NCBI GenBank assembly: GCA_022747635.1
Contig: JAKTNV010000005.1
Coordinates: 35,946,336-36,010,335, forward strand
Length of the DNA stretch: 64,000 bases
Reading direction: 5' to 3'
DNA from: Hetaerina americana
Taxonomy: Eukaryota; Arthropoda; Insecta; Odonata; Calopterygidae
Both the position numbers and the translations under genes were made by a program. The notes under the pieces were generated by a model. The model worked only from the letters and a program-made list of their open reading frames with translations, searched no databases and was not told where the DNA came from. Positions 60,961 to 64,000 of the stretch are shown one piece after another (position 1 is the stretch's first letter; the number at the start of each line of letters is the position of its first letter).

Positions 60961-63198
60961 TGGTGACGACAGCGTGATCACTCTCCAACTGACAAATGAA
61001 CTAATGAGAGTGAATGGAACGGAAGGGAAAGGTGACTGCTCAAGGTTTATTCTTCCGACTTGCTCCCTATGGTTTGTTTACCGGCGGAAACGATTGTCCA
61101 CCCATCATCACTGATTAAACAATGAGGATTTAAATGGTGCAGTATTTTCATCTGGGATGTGAGCTGAAGCGCTTTTGGTGACGAGCACAGAATCGTTTTT
61201 ATGTGAATAGAGATAGATGAAAACGTTCTCTCTCCCTCTCCCAAGACAAAATAAGCGTGTCCCCCGCACAATGTAAACGACTCTTCTCTTTTTTCAGCTC
61301 TCAGCTTCAATGACTTCCTGACGTATATTCAGAAGAGCCCACTCCTACATGAATGCCTCCTATTAAAATATCGATTTCTTTGTCCATAAAGGAAGTTGGA
61401 GAGATTTTTATTAAATCATACTCATTTACCACAAAAATTAAGCAATGTGTTTGAGTGTTTAAATGGACCAGAAGTAGTGAGAATACTGCAAAATTTTCTA
61501 GCCATATACTCTGTTAATTTTTCATTGCTAAAACATCAATAAATTAGACCATTAAGGAATGGAATCACGGAAGTCTTCGTAACAGAAGAATGTGGCATGC
61601 ATGCATGAGTGCGATAGAGGCAAAAGAAATATTATAAAAAAGAGTATTATAAAAGTAATAAGTAATTTTTTATATGACGAATATGAGGGCCAGAGAATAA
61701 ATATCGAGGATATTTAAATTGGATGGATGGATTTTGGATACTGCTAGTTTATTTTTATAACTTACTGTGCTGTGCCTTTAATTGCAATAAGTAAATGTTT
61801 CTGCATAAGTTCAGGCAATGGAAACTCAACAAAAGGCACCCTTAGTAGTAGTTTTTCTGCTGTCTGCCTAATATAGCCGCTTCAGTAAATCGAGCATAAG
61901 GGTATTATTTCAGAAACAAGGAGAAGTAAATATGACCACTTCCACTAAACATGTTGCCTAATATTAATCAGATAAAACAGTTATATATCTCGTTCCAAAA
62001 TGTCTGACACTTGTTAACTATAGTCATGCAAAACGCTGTCGCGTAAACGTGCGGCAAAGTTGCAAACAGGCGTCCACATATATAATCATTCATCACTGAT
62101 ACAATCAACAAAATACTCAAGAGACTGTCAAGGCATTTTAAAGCGTGTTCTCCTGTGTTGGAATTTTCTAAGCATGTCCGCTATATTTTTCCAATGCAGG
62201 AGAGAAGCGGAAATGGTATTCTGATCGCATAAATGGTTATTATTTATAAGTTCCACGTATTTTTCCTTCGATGCCCAAAATTTGAAAACGCAGATGTTAG
62301 AAAATGGAAATGTTCTGCATCCCTTACACCAATATGGTAAAAATAAGCCCATTCGAGCCCAATAAGGTGTTACTAACTAGCCTGATTGGGGAAAAATACT
62401 TTTCTGCGGCCCTTTAAAGGACATAGTTTGCATTCGTCAGCTGATCCACCCTACTATACGTATGCACTCATTTTTAGCTAGCAAGTAAAATGTTCCAGAT
62501 CGTGACTTACTACTCCGAGAAAGTAGCAAACGCGTTCGCCGCAAGTCTTTCGAATTCACTAACTTGGTACAAAAATATCAAAAGAAATTTTTAAAATATA
62601 AATTTGGGAATAAAGTGCGATATTTTATTATTTTAAATACCTAATTACACAGCTAACTTCATCCATCAACCGAATTACAAGATTAATAAATTTGTATGGT
62701 TTGTTTTATTTTGAAGTGATGGAATTGGCATCGACTGAATTGATGCATGAATTATTGACGACGAGTAGACTCTTGTTCCTGGGGAGTAACGTGGTCGAAA
62801 AGTAGTTCAGACCTAATTTAATTATTTATTTTGACTTACATGAGTAACTTTTTTCATTTACCTCCTTTCATTTTGTTCTCGAATTATATGCTTTTAAGTC
62901 GAGCCCAAAGAAACACACTCATCCTATTTTATATTCAAATCAAATACTCAAAATATCTGGAAAAGTCTTTTCAATACGAATCGTTCTAATTAATAAGATT
63001 GGATTTATATTGAGGTCGAAAATTTAAAGGAAATGGTTTTTAGCAAGTCGAAAATGAACTACCTTCCACTGGAGTAATCATAACATGTAGGAGAAAAAAC
63101 AGATGCCCACCATTCTTTTTTCAAGTATAGCAATTCTTTTAAAACTGAATGATTTAATATTGACTAAGATCATGTCTCTCATTTTTACAGATCAAGAA
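60961..63198. other. AT-rich unannotated DNA
   Basis: No supported gene. An 87-codon minus-strand frame (61047-61310) lies in less AT-rich DNA but matches no family I know. Confidence 0.45.
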
Positions 63199-63210
63199 AG
63201 AACAAATTAG

Positions 63211-63428
63211 GTGCATTAAAAAGTGTATTCTCCTGGACTCTGCAGTGCCCAATGGTCTCGTGACTCTGAGATCCCCATTAACCACTCCTTCCCGTCAACA
63301 AATGTTCTTGGAACTTAGCCATCAGAGTGTGCGCAACACACAAGCCCGAGGCGGGACCCAAACTAGTGGTGCTTGGATTAGCAGGCAGGTACACCGCATG
63401 CGTCATTAACCTCGCTTACTCGGTCCGG
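63211..63428 (-). mobile_element. Probable tRNA-derived SINE
   Basis: Read on the minus strand, gaggttaatgacgcatgcgg resembles a box A region and gtttgggtccc (63353-63363 on +) a box B, about 45 nt apart as in a tRNA head. The head is followed by about 140 nt of unrelated body. Flanks agaacaaattag (63199-63210) and agaacattag (63429-63438) could be a target duplication differing by a 2-base indel. It matches neither of the other two SINEs in the window. Confidence 0.4.
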
Positions 63429-63600
63429 AGAACATTAGAAACAATATAATAAATCTTTTTTTCACACATTACCTTCGATTAAATTTTCCAACCCAGAGGC
63501 GAAAAATTTAATTGGTCACGGGAAGGCCGTAAAATTAAATATCGAGCCCGAATGAAACTCGTAGTATCACCCTGCGAATATTGTAACTGAACGTTTCAGC

Positions 63601-64000
63601 CACCATCCCACTTCATCATCTTCATCATCCTCACCCACTGAATATATACCTATTGCTCTTCCACCTCTTCACCTCAATCTCACTCCCCCGCCTTGCCAAA
63701 CCCCCATCCCCCCAACGCCAATCTTCCCTCTCCATAATATCCACCATCCCCTCCCCTTTTACTTCATCAACTCACCCTCCCACCGTGTTAACCACCCTCC
63801 TCACTCTTCCTTCTCCCCCCCTCCCCCAGGCCACCTGCCACATGCTTCCAACAGCATGACCAATGGGATCCGTCCGTCACGAACCAACTCCCACCCACCC
63901 ACTATCTCACACACCCACCCCCACTTCTTCGTCCCTCCTCCTCTTAAATCCCCCATTACGAAAACTACTCCACCGCCACCACCGCCCCCGCCACACTATC
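63601..64000. other. Pyrimidine-rich island at window end
   Basis: C/T-rich + strand with many ccaccc and tcatcatc units. The 68-codon frame at 63653 is Pro/Ser/Thr-rich low complexity. The island continues beyond the window. Confidence 0.55.

Overview
The window looks like non-coding nuclear DNA from an animal, most likely an arthropod. The reasons are mariner-family DNA transposon remnants, a Penelope-like retroelement with a GIY-YIG domain and hammerhead motifs, tRNA-derived SINEs, long (AT)n tracts, GAGA-rich tracts, and the absence of any long open reading frame outside low-complexity DNA. The species cannot be named from sequence alone. No bacterial-style gene, rRNA or functional tRNA gene was found. 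The longest reading frames (up to 295 codons) lie in purine- or pyrimidine-skewed GC-rich islands and are composition artefacts.

Layout: AT-rich DNA is punctuated by GC-rich, CpG-containing islands (about 0-0.4, 3.7-4.2, 5.5-6.9, 8.7-9.3, 14.8-15.3, 16.2-18.1, 20.1-20.6, 25.7-26.6, 27.6-28.4, 30.2-30.8, 36.5-37.1, 38.7-39.2, 39.7-40.9, 44.9-46.7, 50.1-51.2, 53.4-53.7, 57.8-58.4 and 63.6-64.0 kb). Several islands switch abruptly between purine-rich and pyrimidine-rich on the + strand. Recognisable mobile DNA: a mariner deletion derivative (901-1786); a two-copy interspersed repeat (1841-2432 and 23315-23580), the first copy split by a SINE with a 13-bp target duplication; a second SINE between (AT)n tracts (19.8-20.0 kb); a second mariner remnant (22.2-22.8 kb); a truncated Penelope-like element (55.84-57.03 kb); and three short palindromic elements of about 220 bp (21.24, 23.81 and 59.38 kb).

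The most interesting observation is those three palindromes. Each has two inverted arms of 83-89 bp, each arm carrying a hammerhead-ribozyme-like core, followed by a conserved tail of about 42 nt and bounded by candidate target-site duplications (7-12 bp). Two share arm sequence type with each other, the third matches the hammerhead end of the Penelope-like element at 56.9-57.0 kb. They look like complete, non-autonomous, tail-to-tail derivatives of Penelope-like element termini.

The only candidate host coding exon I can support is a symmetric 93-nt exon on the minus strand at 47742-47834, with good splice signals and one open frame. The CpG-rich island at 50.1-51.2 kb lies on its 5' side and could be its promoter; that is inference.
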